Origin: UBA8919 sp041658185
Lineage (GTDB): Bacteria > Elusimicrobiota > UBA8919
NCBI GenBank assembly: GCA_041658185.1
Contig: JBBAAR010000012.1
Location: forward strand, 1-64,000
Length of the DNA: 64,000 nucleotides
Direction of reading: 5' to 3'
This document shows positions 23,678 to 30,966 of this stretch, one piece after another. Below the pieces are notes generated by a model. The model worked only from the letters and a program-made list of their open reading frames with translations, was not told the origin of the DNA and ran no database searches. A program made the translations under genes and the position numbers. How positions within the stretch are numbered: position 1 is the first letter of the stretch; each line of letters starts with the position of its first letter.

Positions 23678-24319
23678 TTATCTCCTTACCAGATTGAATG
23701 CGTTTTTTTGCATTTCAGCAAAATCAGATTGAGTCAATTTTGCTTTTTTTAGGACATCTTTTATTTTTTTTTCGTTGAGTAAATCTTCCGGTTCGTGGGT
23801 ATCGGTATCCATAACAAGTTTTGCGCCGATTTTTTTTGCAAGTTTGGCGACATGCGGGTTCCCGATTCTGTGTCCGTTTCTGGTTGTAATTTCCAAAAGA
23901 ACGTTATTTTTTTTTGCGAGTTTTACATCTTCTTCCGTAATATATCCCGGGTGCGCAAGTATGTCGCATCTGGATAAAATTGCTGCTTTGTTTGTCCCTT
24001 TCGGCACCGGCTCTACCGGTGATTCGCCGTGGACGACAACAATTTTCGCTCCGAGTTTTCTTGCCTGTTTTACCGCTTTTGAAATAAGTCCCGGCGGAAT
24101 GTATGTTATTTCGCAGCCGACAATAACATTTATTTTATAATATCTGCGTAATTCGTCCGTTATCCGTGTAATCTGCCGTATCACGAAATCCATATTTGAA
24201 AAATCGCAGTGGTCGGTTAATGCAATAGTTTTGTATCCGGCATTTTTTGCGCGGCACACAAGTTCGCTGGGAATCAAATCGCCGTCTGAAAAAAAAGTGT
24301 GAGTGTGCAGGTCAATCAT
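23678..24319 (-). CDS. PHP-domain metal-dependent phosphoesterase
   Basis: 213 residues. PHP motifs I-IV are visible: DLHTHTFFSDG, LTDHCDF, GCEITYIP with VVHGES, and MDTDTHEP. These His and Asp residues bind a two- or three-metal centre that hydrolyses phosphoesters, as in histidinol phosphatase and polymerase-associated PHP domains. The substrate is unknown and no histidine genes are nearby. Followed after one base by the TPR membrane protein. Confidence 0.8.
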   Translation of the reverse strand: MIDLHTHTFFSDGDLIPSELVCRAKNAGYKTIALTDHCDFSNMDFVIRQITRITDELRRYYKINVIVGCEITYIPPGLISKAVKQARKLGAKIVVVHGESPVEPVPKGTNKAAILSRCDILAHPGYITEEDVKLAKKNNVLLEITTRNGHRIGNPHVAKLAKKIGAKLVMDTDTHEPEDLLNEKKIKDVLKKAKLTQSDFAEMQKNAFNLVRR

Positions 24320-24330
24320 AATAGAACCAA

Positions 24331-24396
24331 ATTAAAGGTATAAATTAAAGGTTAAAATTTTAAACCTTAAACCTTTTACCTTTAACCTGCCTTTTT
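24331..24396. repeat. AAGGTT-AACCTT palindromic repeat, copy 1 (left of tRNA-Arg)
   Basis: A palindrome-rich stretch (AAAGGTTAAAATTTTAAACC followed by TTAAACC and TTTAACCTGCC) lies between the PHP gene and tRNA-Arg(CCT). An almost identical copy lies on the other side of the tRNA. Confidence 0.7.
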
Positions 24397-24398
24397 CA

Positions 24399-24472
24399 TA
24401 CCCCTGGGCAGATTTGAACTGCCGACAACCGGTTTAGGAAACCGATGCTCTATCCAGCTGAGCTACAGGGGC
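24399..24472 (-). tRNA. tRNA-Arg (anticodon CCT)
   Basis: Complete cloverleaf on the - strand: acceptor GCCCCTG/CAGGGGT, D arm GCTCAGCTGGATAGAGC, anticodon loop TTCCTAA, T loop TTCAAAT, discriminator A. CCA is not encoded. Reads AGG. Flanked by two copies of the same palindromic repeat. Confidence 0.95.
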
Positions 24473-24484
24473 AATTAACTGCAA

Positions 24485-24542
24485 GTTAAAGGTATAAATT
24501 AAAGGTTAAAATTTAAACCTTAAACCTTTAACCTGCCTTTTC
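24485..24542. repeat. AAGGTT-AACCTT palindromic repeat, copy 2 (right of tRNA-Arg)
   Basis: Nearly identical to the copy at 24331-24396, in the same direction. Its end runs into the stop codon of apt (24541-24543). Confidence 0.7.
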
Positions 24543-25053
24543 AGTATTTTATCAGCGAAGAAATTTCGTAACCCTTTAATTTTTCCTGCGGATTTAGGAA
24601 TGAAAGTTCCAGTAAAAAGCAAAGCCCCGCAACTTTTCCGCCGAGTTTTTCAATTAAAGAGCAGACCGCTTTTGCCGTGCCGCCCGTAGCCAGAACATCG
24701 TCAACAATCAGAACATTTTCGTCTTTAACAATAGCATCCTCGTGAATTTCCAAAATATCCGTTCCGTATTCAAGCTGATATTCCTCGCGGATAGTTTTAT
24801 AAGGGAGTTTCCCTTTTTTTCTTACAGGTACAAACCCGCATCCGAGTTTTAAGGACAGGGCAGCGCCGAAAATAAATCCGCGAGATTCCATTGAGACAAT
24901 TTTATCTATATTTTTATCTTTGTATTTTTTTGCCATCTGGTTGAGCGCCGACTTAAAGCCCTTCGGATTTTTAAGAAGCGGCGTTATGTCCTTGAAAATT
25001 ATTCCTGCTTTCGGAAAATCCGGCACATCTCTGATAAGTTTTTTAAGATTCAT
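24541..25053 (-). CDS. apt: Adenine phosphoribosyltransferase
   Basis: Salvages adenine to AMP using PRPP in the cytoplasm. PRPP-binding motif VLIVDDVLATGGTA near residue 115, FKDITPLL and SMESRGFIFGAALSLKLGCG upstream. 170 residues, normal. AGGAGG lies before the ATG. A terminal-inverted-repeat element separates it from the sigma factor gene upstream; a palindromic repeat touches its stop codon. Confidence 0.95.
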   Translation of the reverse strand: MNLKKLIRDVPDFPKAGIIFKDITPLLKNPKGFKSALNQMAKKYKDKNIDKIVSMESRGFIFGAALSLKLGCGFVPVRKKGKLPYKTIREEYQLEYGTDILEIHEDAIVKDENVLIVDDVLATGGTAKAVCSLIEKLGGKVAGLCFLLELSFLNPQEKLKGYEISSLIKY

Positions 25054-25078
25054 TTTTATTCCTCCTTTTAATCGTGAA

Positions 25079-25207
25079 GCGAAGCAAGAAATTTCTGAAG
25101 AACCTCAATTTGCGACTTATTCGTTCCAGGAGCAAATTGTCCCAAAAGCGGGACTATAGCGCCGCGAGTTCTGACGAGCGTCTCAAAGAAATTTACTTGC
25201 GAGCGAC
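25079..25207 (+). repeat. Terminal-inverted-repeat element, copy A
   Basis: About 129 bases. One end has AAGAAATTTCTGAAGAACCTC and the other, read on the opposite strand, GTAAATTTCTTTGAGACGCT, forming imperfect inverted ends. The middle has TTTGCGACTTATTCGTTCC and a GTCCC/GGGAC hairpin. It ends 2 bases from the sigma factor stop codon. Related copies lie at 26601-26729 and 29751-29859. Confidence 0.75.
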
Positions 25208-25209
25208 TT

Positions 25210-26052
25210 TTACATTTCGTCACTTTCTAAAAACTGCAGTTTCATTACAGCGTTTTTTATTTTTCTGAATGCTGTTATTTCTATTTGTCTGATTCTTTCA
25301 CGGGTAAGGTTCATTTTTTTTCCCGTTTTTTCAAGCGTGTGAGGGATTTCGTCATTCAAGCCGAATCGCAAAATTATTGCCTTTCTTTCTTTCGGCAAAA
25401 GTTTTTTGAGAACCGTTTCCATCTGTTTAGTTATTTTAAGATATTTGATGAGCATTGTCGGGTCATCTTTTCCACCGTCGGAGATAACATCCGACAGTGA
25501 TACCGCCTCGTCTTCGTCAATTTTCATATCAAGCGAAGTAATGCTTTTAGAAAGTTCCAGATTTTGCAAAAGCCGCAGGATTTCTTCAGGCGTAAGTTTT
25601 AATTTTCTTGCGGTTTCTTTCGGCGTCGGAATCCTGCCGAGTTTCTGTTTCAGATGTTCGTATTCCTTAAGCCATTTTCTCATCCGTGCCATTATATGTT
25701 CCGGAATTCTTATCGTTTTAAGTTGAGAAGAGACATAGCGTGAAATGTGCTGTGTTATCCAGAAAGTCGCATATGTGGAAAAATAATATCCCCGTTTGAT
25801 GTCAAACTTTTCAATTGCCCGCATCAGACCGAGATTTCCCTCCTCAATTAAATCGGAAAATGAAATTCCGGGTTTGTGATATTTTCTTGCGATAGGAATT
25901 ACCAGCCGGAGATTTCCCTCAATCATTCTTTTTTTTGCGTTTTTGTCGCCTTTGTGTATTTTCGGGATTAAAACCTCTATTTCTCTTTTTGTAATCTGAG
26001 GGATTTTTCTGATGTTCTCAAAATAAAGTTTTACCGGGTCAAGCGTATCCAT
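25210..26052 (-). CDS. RNA polymerase sigma-70 family factor (group 2-like)
   Basis: 280 residues with region 1.2 (DPVKLYFENIRKIPQITKRE), region 2 (NLRLVIPIARKY, FSDLIEEGNLGLMRAIEKFD, FSTYATFWITQHISR), region 3 (RIPEHIMARMRKW) and region 4 (ERKAIILRFGL, NLTRERIRQIEITAFRKI). It lacks the long region 1.1 and spacer of primary RpoD, so it is more likely an RpoS/SigA-like alternative factor, although small genomes can use a short primary factor. It presumably reads TTGACA/TATAAT promoters. Followed by a TIR element. Confidence 0.88.
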   Translation of the reverse strand: MDTLDPVKLYFENIRKIPQITKREIEVLIPKIHKGDKNAKKRMIEGNLRLVIPIARKYHKPGISFSDLIEEGNLGLMRAIEKFDIKRGYYFSTYATFWITQHISRYVSSQLKTIRIPEHIMARMRKWLKEYEHLKQKLGRIPTPKETARKLKLTPEEILRLLQNLELSKSITSLDMKIDEDEAVSLSDVISDGGKDDPTMLIKYLKITKQMETVLKKLLPKERKAIILRFGLNDEIPHTLEKTGKKMNLTRERIRQIEITAFRKIKNAVMKLQFLESDEM

Positions 26053-26066
26053 AATTTTTTAATTGA

Positions 26067-26342
26067 TTAGAACACTATGTTAAAATCAGAAAACTCCTTT
26101 TCTGTGATTTCAGTTTGTAAAATTTTCATATCGTCAATTCTTGCCCATGGATGTTTTGTTTTTAATATATTTAAAAAATTTTCAAGAATATTTTTTCCCC
26201 CTTCTACGGTTATTTCAACTTTGCCGTCCGGGAGGTTTTTTACCCAACCGGTTAAATTTAATTTTTGCGCTTCCGTTGAGACGAAATACCTGTAACCGAT
26301 TCCCTGAACTTCTCCCGTGACTGTTATTTCATATCTGAACAC
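26067..26342 (-). CDS. acyP: Acylphosphatase
   Basis: 91 residues matching the small acylphosphatase fold: TVTGEVQGIGYRYF, where the Arg binds the phosphate, and LTGWVKNLPDGKVEITVEG, where the Asn is catalytic. It hydrolyses acyl phosphates. The start is a GTG at 26342; no upstream ATG fits the family. It lies between tRNA-Pro(CGG) and the sigma factor gene. Confidence 0.88.
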   Translation of the reverse strand: MFRYEITVTGEVQGIGYRYFVSTEAQKLNLTGWVKNLPDGKVEITVEGGKNILENFLNILKTKHPWARIDDMKILQTEITEKEFSDFNIVF

Positions 26343-26364
26343 ATTTCACTCACTTTTTTTATGG

Positions 26365-26438
26365 TCGGGGTGACAGGACTTGAACCTGCGGCCTTACGGT
26401 CCCGAACCGTACGCTCTAGCCAACTGAGCTACACCCCG
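26365..26438 (-). tRNA. tRNA-Pro (anticodon CGG)
   Basis: Complete cloverleaf: acceptor CGGGGTG/CACCCCG with the C1:G72 pair typical of bacterial tRNA-Pro, D arm GCTCAGTTGGCTAGAGC, anticodon stem TACGG/CCGTA around TTCGGGA, T loop TTCAAGT, discriminator A. Reads CCG. Confidence 0.95.
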
Positions 26439-26446
26439 CTTAACGG

Positions 26447-26519
26447 CAATTAAAAATTGAAAATTGAGAATTATTGAGCATTTTTAATTTGCAACTCTTA
26501 ATTCTCAATTCTTAATTGA
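26447..26519. repeat. AT-rich inverted repeat between two tRNA-Pro genes
   Basis: AATTGAGAATT (26462-26472) pairs with AATTCTCAATT (26500-26510); outer CAATTAAAA/TTAATTG extends it. It could form a long hairpin in the tRNA-Pro(GGG) to tRNA-Pro(CGG) spacer. Role unknown; it may help processing or termination. Confidence 0.5.
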
Positions 26520-26525
26520 TTTTTA

Positions 26526-26597
26526 TCGGGGTGACAGGAATTGAACCTGCGACTACTCGCTCCCCAAGCGAGTGCCCTACCACTGGGCCACACCCCG
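26526..26597 (-). tRNA. tRNA-Pro (anticodon GGG)
   Basis: Complete cloverleaf: acceptor CGGGGTG/CACCCCG, D arm GCCCAGTGGTAGGGC, anticodon stem CTCGC/GCGAG around TTGGGGA, T loop TTCAATT, discriminator A. Reads CCC and CCT. 87 bases upstream of tRNA-Pro(CGG). Confidence 0.95.
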
Positions 26598-26600
26598 ACT

Positions 26601-26729
26601 GTCGCTCGGGAACAAATTTCTTTGAGACACTCGTCAGAACTCGTGGCGCATCGTCCCGCATGCGGGACAATTTACTCCTGGAACGAATAAGTCGTAAATT
26701 GAGGCTCTTCAGAAATTTTTCCCTCGCTC
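26601..26729 (-). repeat. Terminal-inverted-repeat element, copy B
   Basis: Opposite orientation to copies A and C. It shares TTTCTGAAGAGCCTC, GACTTATTCGTTCC, AGGAGTAAATTGTCCC and the end CTCAAAGAAATTTGTTCCC. The centre holds a perfect palindrome TGTCCCGCATGCGGGACG-type hairpin. It lies between the tRNA-Pro(GGG) gene and a stop codon of a small membrane-protein remnant. Confidence 0.75.
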
Positions 26730-26737
26730 ATAATTTA

Positions 26738-26836
26738 TCAAAAAACTTTTTTTAATATCAAAAATCCGCCGATTAAAAGAACAGTAAATGCTATTGTAAG
26801 TAAATTAAAATATTTGTCAATAAAATTATTTACTTC
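26738..26836 (-). pseudogene. Possible remnant of a membrane-protein C-terminus
   Basis: In a frame different from the dedA frame the sequence reads NNFIDKYFNLLTIAF, then TVLLIGGFLILKKVF and a stop. It looks like a genuine last membrane helix of a DedA-type protein. There is no start codon, and it overlaps the dedA stop by a few codons. It may be the original C-terminus cut off by a frameshift or replacement. Evidence is limited to translated pattern. Confidence 0.3.
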
Positions 26837-27467
26837 TACGCAGTCGCATACGCAACCAAATCACTAATCCAATACCCGACAGAACAATAATTCCCGAAAC
26901 GATTCCTTCAATAAAATTGAGATTTCCGGCGATTGATACATATGTATCATGCATCAGCCAACCCAGATAACCTAAAAACAAACAACGGGGGATAGAACCT
27001 ATAAAAGTCCATAATGTAAAAGGCCAGATGGGGACGCGGATAGCGCCTGCAGCCACCGAAATCAGAGAAAGCGGAACGATAGGAAGCGCACGAAGAGAAA
27101 AAATCAATTTTCCAATTTTTCCCTCTATAAAATGCTTTTCCATTGTGATAACATTATTCCAACCGAATCCCAAAAACCGTTCAAATTTATCAACAAAGAC
27201 CTTCCCGCCCCAATAACCAATCCCATAACCGATATAGGCGCCAAGCGTTGAAGCAACTGAACCCGGAAGAACAATTAGCAGTAATATCAAAGGCAGAGAA
27301 TTTGAAATGGAAAGTGTTGGATCAATCAAGATGGCGCCGGCGCCCATTATAATGAGCGGCGAAGGAATAGGAACGATAACAGATTCAATAATCACACCGA
27401 TGAAGACGCTCATCGCTCCGTGAGTTCGTAATGTTTCCAAAATCCATTGGGTAATTGAACTTATCAT
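26826..27467 (-). CDS. DedA family membrane protein
   Basis: 213 residues with the VTT/SNARE-associated domain: PIPSPLIIMGAGAIL, GSVASTLGAYIGYGIGYWGGK and FSLRALPIVPLSLISVAAG, plus a C-terminal helix ending in RLRMRLRRSK. DedA proteins act in undecaprenyl-phosphate or phospholipid recycling at the inner membrane. The ATG overlaps the pcm stop (ATGA), so the two are co-translated. A further membrane-helix reading lies just downstream in another frame, hinting at a C-terminal frameshift. Confidence 0.85.
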   Translation of the reverse strand: MISSITQWILETLRTHGAMSVFIGVIIESVIVPIPSPLIIMGAGAILIDPTLSISNSLPLILLLIVLPGSVASTLGAYIGYGIGYWGGKVFVDKFERFLGFGWNNVITMEKHFIEGKIGKLIFSLRALPIVPLSLISVAAGAIRVPIWPFTLWTFIGSIPRCLFLGYLGWLMHDTYVSIAGNLNFIEGIVSGIIVLSGIGLVIWLRMRLRRSK

Positions 27468-28111
27468 TCGTCAACTCCGTATTTTCCGATTAGAGGAACA
27501 AATGTTACTCTGCCGTAGTTTTTTATTTCAAGTTTGCCGTTTATTTTATCCGCTACGAGCAACTCCTGTGAAAACCTGTCTCCTATAGGGATTATTAACC
27601 TTCCGAATTCTTTCAGTTGTTCTACAAGCGGCTGGGGAATTTTGTCGGATGCCGCCGTTACGATTATTCTATCAAAAGGCGAATGTTCTTTCAAGCCCTC
27701 AGTGCCATCTAAATTGAATAAAAAAACATTTTTGTAGCCCATTTCTGCGAGTATATTTTTTGCTTTGTGAAAGAGCGCCGGTATTCTTTCAATAGAATAA
27801 ACCTCTTTTGAAAGTTCCGCCGCAATTGCCGTCTGATAACCGGAACCGGTTCCGATTTCCAAAACTTTTTCAGTGTTTGTAAGTTGAAGCAATTCAGTCA
27901 TCAATGCAACGATATATGGCTGTGAAATCGTCTGCCCTTCTTCAATTGGCAGCGGATGGTCGTTGTATGCTTGAGAGTAAAACTTTTTTTCAATGAACTT
28001 TTCACGCGGGATTTTCAGCATTGCGTCAATTACTTTTTTGTCAGAAATTCCCCGCGTAACAATCTGCGTTTCCACCATCTGCTGCCGCAATTTTTTGAAA
28101 TCATCCATCAT
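27464..28111 (-). CDS. pcm: Protein-L-isoaspartate O-methyltransferase
   Basis: Repairs damaged isoaspartyl residues with SAM. Motifs: GISDKKVIDAMLKIPREKF at the N-terminus, GQTISQPYIVALMTEL, and the SAM loop EIGTGSGYQTAI near residue 80. 215 residues. Four-base overlaps with merR upstream and dedA downstream. Confidence 0.93.
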   Translation of the reverse strand: MMDDFKKLRQQMVETQIVTRGISDKKVIDAMLKIPREKFIEKKFYSQAYNDHPLPIEEGQTISQPYIVALMTELLQLTNTEKVLEIGTGSGYQTAIAAELSKEVYSIERIPALFHKAKNILAEMGYKNVFLFNLDGTEGLKEHSPFDRIIVTAASDKIPQPLVEQLKEFGRLIIPIGDRFSQELLVADKINGKLEIKNYGRVTFVPLIGKYGVDE

Positions 28112-28458
28112 TTTAATAAATCCAAAATTATTTCCAGTTCCTTTTTTGTTTTTTTAAGCAAATCAACCGACTGTGTTTCTATTCCGAATTCCAACTCCGG
28201 CTGCTTTTTTCTTTTTCTTTTTTCTTCTATTAAAAATTTTTTAGCGCCCGCAATAGTCAATCCCTTTGTATAAAGCAGTTCCTTAATTTTCAATATAAGA
28301 CCGATGTCCTGTCTTGTGTATTTTCGCTGCCCGGATGTTCTTCTTGCAGGCCTTAAAATGCGGAATTCCTGTTCCCAATATCGTAAAATGTACGGTTTGA
28401 CACCGGTCAGTTTTTCCGCCTCTCCGATTGAAAAATAATTTTTATCGTCTAATTCCAT
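28108..28458 (-). CDS. MerR family transcriptional regulator
   Basis: 116 residues. A winged helix-turn-helix (FSIGEAEKLTGVKPYILRYW, RRTSGQRKYTRQDIGLILKI) occupies the first ~75 residues. It is followed by a short basic segment (EEKRKRKKQ) and a coiled-coil end, with no effector-binding domain. This short form is often next to an HU/IHF gene, as here (7 bases). The effector is unknown. Confidence 0.87.
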   Translation of the reverse strand: MELDDKNYFSIGEAEKLTGVKPYILRYWEQEFRILRPARRTSGQRKYTRQDIGLILKIKELLYTKGLTIAGAKKFLIEEKRKRKKQPELEFGIETQSVDLLKKTKKELEIILDLLK

Positions 28459-28465
28459 AAAAAAA

Positions 28466-28729
28466 TCAGTCCTCTAAAGGCACTTCCGACGCCTTAAATC
28501 TTATGACTCTTTTCGGCATAATTTTTATTATCTCTTTTGTTTTAGGATTTCTCACCCGGCGTTCTTTTCTCATTTTCACATAAAGCGTTCCTATGCCCTT
28601 CAGGTGAACTTTTTCTCCACGGAAAAGCGATTTTTTTACCGCCAGCAAAAATTCTTCAAACGCATCAGCCGCCTCTTTTTTACAACAGGTCCTTTTTGAC
28701 AATTGTTCAATAATTTCCTTTTTATCCAT
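28466..28729 (-). CDS. HU/IHF family DNA-binding protein
   Basis: 87 residues with the HU fold: MDKKEIIEQLSKRTCCKKEA, then VHLKGIGTLYVKMRKERRVRNP and the DNA-binding arm TKEIIKIMPKRVIRFKAS. It bends and compacts DNA as a dimer. It lies between gpsA and the merR gene; the position next to MerR is common for IHF-like proteins. Confidence 0.9.
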   Translation of the reverse strand: MDKKEIIEQLSKRTCCKKEAADAFEEFLLAVKKSLFRGEKVHLKGIGTLYVKMRKERRVRNPKTKEIIKIMPKRVIRFKASEVPLED

Positions 28730-28736
28730 TTTTCGC

Positions 28737-29726
28737 TCACTCCGGTTTGGTATTTCTCATCATAAGTGATAAAATCGCATTCTTAGGATTTTTATTTTCA
28801 AAAATTATTTTATAAACCTCGTTTATTATCGGCATTTCAATTTTCAATTTTTTTGAAAGTTTTATGACGGCTGCGGTGGTCGGGACTCCCTCAACGACCA
28901 TTCCGATTTTTTTTATAGCATTTTTTACCGTTTGTCCCGACCCTACCAGTTCGCCGAAATTTTTATTTCTGGAATTTTCGGAGAATGCCGTCATAACTAA
29001 ATCACCCATACCGGTAAGGCCTGCAAATGTTTCCTTTTTCGCTCCGAGTTTTACGCCAAGCCGTGAAACCTCAACCAGTCCGCGGGTTATTATAGCAGCG
29101 GCAGAATTGTCGCCAAGTCCCATTCCGTAAGCGATGCCTGCGGCGATTGCGATTACATTTTTTACTGCCCCGCCTATTTCAACTCCGATAATATCGGAAT
29201 TTGTATAAATTCTCAAAAACGGTTGCGAAAAAATTTTCTGAATTATTTCCGAGTTTTTTTTATCGCCCGCCGAAACCATTGTCGTCGGAAGTCCATTGGC
29301 AACCTCTTTTGCAAAACTTGGACCCGCCAGTGCCACGATATTTTTTGGAGCAATTAAATTGAGTTCTTCTTTGATAACTTCCGACAAAAGTTTCCCGGTT
29401 TTTATTTCTATGCCTTTACTTACTATAACAAAAATTTGATTTTTATTTATGTATTTTTTTATTTTTTTTGCCGTATCCCTCATAGTTTGAGACGGAACAG
29501 CAAGAACTATTATATCTTTTTTTGTGATCGCGAGTGCGATATCGTTTGTGAAAACAATATTTTTAGCTAATTTAACGTGCGGAAAAAACAAGGGATGCCG
29601 CCGGTTTTTTAAATATTCCAGCCGCGGTTTGTCAAATTCCCACAGCGTTATCTGATGTCCGTTTTTATTAAGATGCTGTGCGAGTGTTGCGCCCCACGCT
29701 CCTGCACCGATTACCGCAATTTTCAT
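28737..29726 (-). CDS. gpsA: Glycerol-3-phosphate dehydrogenase [NAD(P)+]
   Basis: Makes sn-glycerol 3-phosphate for phospholipid synthesis. NAD-binding AVIGAGAWGATLA at the start, ALAGPSFAKEVANGLPTT, and GGAVKNVIAIAAGIAYGMGL with the catalytic Lys. Start set at the ATG at 29726 after AGGTG; an in-frame ATG 54 bases upstream would add residues encoded by the TIR element. About 329 residues. plsY, the next step, lies just upstream. Confidence 0.95.
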   Translation of the reverse strand: MKIAVIGAGAWGATLAQHLNKNGHQITLWEFDKPRLEYLKNRRHPLFFPHVKLAKNIVFTNDIALAITKKDIIVLAVPSQTMRDTAKKIKKYINKNQIFVIVSKGIEIKTGKLLSEVIKEELNLIAPKNIVALAGPSFAKEVANGLPTTMVSAGDKKNSEIIQKIFSQPFLRIYTNSDIIGVEIGGAVKNVIAIAAGIAYGMGLGDNSAAAIITRGLVEVSRLGVKLGAKKETFAGLTGMGDLVMTAFSENSRNKNFGELVGSGQTVKNAIKKIGMVVEGVPTTAAVIKLSKKLKIEMPIINEVYKIIFENKNPKNAILSLMMRNTKPE

Positions 29727-29750
29727 TATATATACACCTTTATCATCGCA

Positions 29751-29859
29751 AGCGAGGGAAAAATTTCTAAAGAGCCTCAATTTGCGACTTATTTTTTACA
29801 GGAGCAAATTGCAGAGCGACCACAAGGGAGCGTCTCAAAGAAATTTGTTCCCGAGCGAC
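29751..29859 (+). repeat. Terminal-inverted-repeat element, copy C (shorter)
   Basis: About 109 bases with ends GCGAGGGAAAAATTTCTAAAG and, on the opposite strand, CGGGAACAAATTTCTTTGAG. It lacks the central GTCCC hairpin segment of copies A and B. It begins 7 bases beyond the plsY stop codon and ends ~25 bases before the gpsA start. Confidence 0.75.
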
Positions 29860-29866
29860 CGTTCAT

Positions 29867-30442
29867 TTAGTCCTCAGTTTTGTTTAAAATTTTTTTAATG
29901 TTTGATTTATGCCGCCACACGACGATTATCGCAAGAATTATAGACACATATCTTGTTATAACCGGCTCGTTAAAAAAATATAAAAAAATCGGAAGTGATA
30001 TCGCTGCTGTTATTGAGCCGAGTGCTACATATTTTGTTATTATGAGAACGACCGAGAAAACAATCAAAGAAAAAATGGCGGACAACGGAGACAATCCCAA
30101 AAAGACCCCGTATCCCGTCGCCACACCCTTTCCCCCTTTGAATTTCAAAAATGGAGTCCAGATATGTCCGGCAACGGCGCAAAAACCTGCCAGCATTGGA
30201 TATGTTAATGACGGTTCCGGGAATATTTTTTTACTGATAAATACCGGTATAAACCCCTTTAGAACATCAAACAAAAATGTAATGCTTCCCGGGATTTTAC
30301 CGATTATTCGCCAGACATTAGTAGCGCCGGGATTTCCGCTGCCGCAATATCTGATATCAATCCCGTAAAAGATTTTTGCAATTAAATATGCATTCGGAAT
30401 TGAGCCAAGTAAGAATGACATTAACAAAATCAAAACTATCAT
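29867..30442 (-). CDS. plsY: Acyl-phosphate:glycerol-3-phosphate acyltransferase
   Basis: Polytopic membrane enzyme acylating glycerol 3-phosphate in phospholipid synthesis. The three family motifs are visible: LGSIPNAYLI, GSGNPGATNVWR and FKGGKGVATGYGV. 191 residues, about five membrane segments. Four-base overlap with pgsA and close to gpsA, forming a phospholipid gene group. Confidence 0.95.
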   Translation of the reverse strand: MIVLILLMSFLLGSIPNAYLIAKIFYGIDIRYCGSGNPGATNVWRIIGKIPGSITFLFDVLKGFIPVFISKKIFPEPSLTYPMLAGFCAVAGHIWTPFLKFKGGKGVATGYGVFLGLSPLSAIFSLIVFSVVLIITKYVALGSITAAISLPIFLYFFNEPVITRYVSIILAIIVVWRHKSNIKKILNKTED

Positions 30443-30966
30443 TTTTTTTCTATTTCTTTTATTCCCTGAAAAATATAATTAAAAGTTGAAACGATTATTG
30501 AAAACAGCATTAGATAAGTAAGAATAAATAAAATTTTTCCCGGGATGCCCGTAAGAACGGATAATATCACGGTCATTTCAATGACGGTTGTCGCTTTCCC
30601 GAATAATGTCGGAGATACGACGCTATTTCCGGTAAGTTGAAGCCTCAGCCACCATCCGAGAAAAATTATTATATTTTTTGTAATTACGACGATTGGTATC
30701 CAAACCGGTATTTCTTTCAACGCCGCAAAAGTAATAAATGCGCTTATCAGAAGAAATTTATCCGCAAGCGGGTCAAGGAATGCCCCGAGCGGCGTCCTTT
30801 CCCCGCGTTTCCGTGCAATAAGTCCGTCCAAAAAATCGGTAATAACACAAAATATATATATTGAAACTGCGAGTCCGCTGTTTTTCGCAATAACGCTTAT
30901 TACAAATATAGGCACGGCGATTATTCTTGAGATTGTTAATTTATTAGGAAGCGTAAGGCTTTTCAT
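30439..30966 (-). CDS. pgsA: CDP-diacylglycerol-glycerol-3-phosphate 3-phosphatidyltransferase
   Basis: First committed step to phosphatidylglycerol. The CDP-alcohol phosphotransferase motif spans DFLDGLIARKRGERTPLGAF followed by LDPLADK, supplying the metal-binding Asp residues. 175 residues with several membrane helices. It overlaps the end of hflX by 23 bases and plsY by 4, so the run hflX-pgsA-plsY-gpsA is probably one transcript. Confidence 0.9.
   Translation of the reverse strand: MKSLTLPNKLTISRIIAVPIFVISVIAKNSGLAVSIYIFCVITDFLDGLIARKRGERTPLGAFLDPLADKFLLISAFITFAALKEIPVWIPIVVITKNIIIFLGWWLRLQLTGNSVVSPTLFGKATTVIEMTVILSVLTGIPGKILFILTYLMLFSIIVSTFNYIFQGIKEIEKK

Noticed and set aside
24331..24542. 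CRISPR array
   Set aside because: Only two copies with a tRNA between them; no spacer series or cas genes anywhere in the window.
28737..29780. Longer gpsA start at 29780
   Set aside because: The extra N-terminal residues come from the repeat element; the ATG at 29726 has a ribosome binding site and puts GAGAWG at the usual place.
29880..30368. 162-codon reading frame on + opposite plsY
   Set aside because: Shadow of plsY, which has all three family motifs on the - strand.
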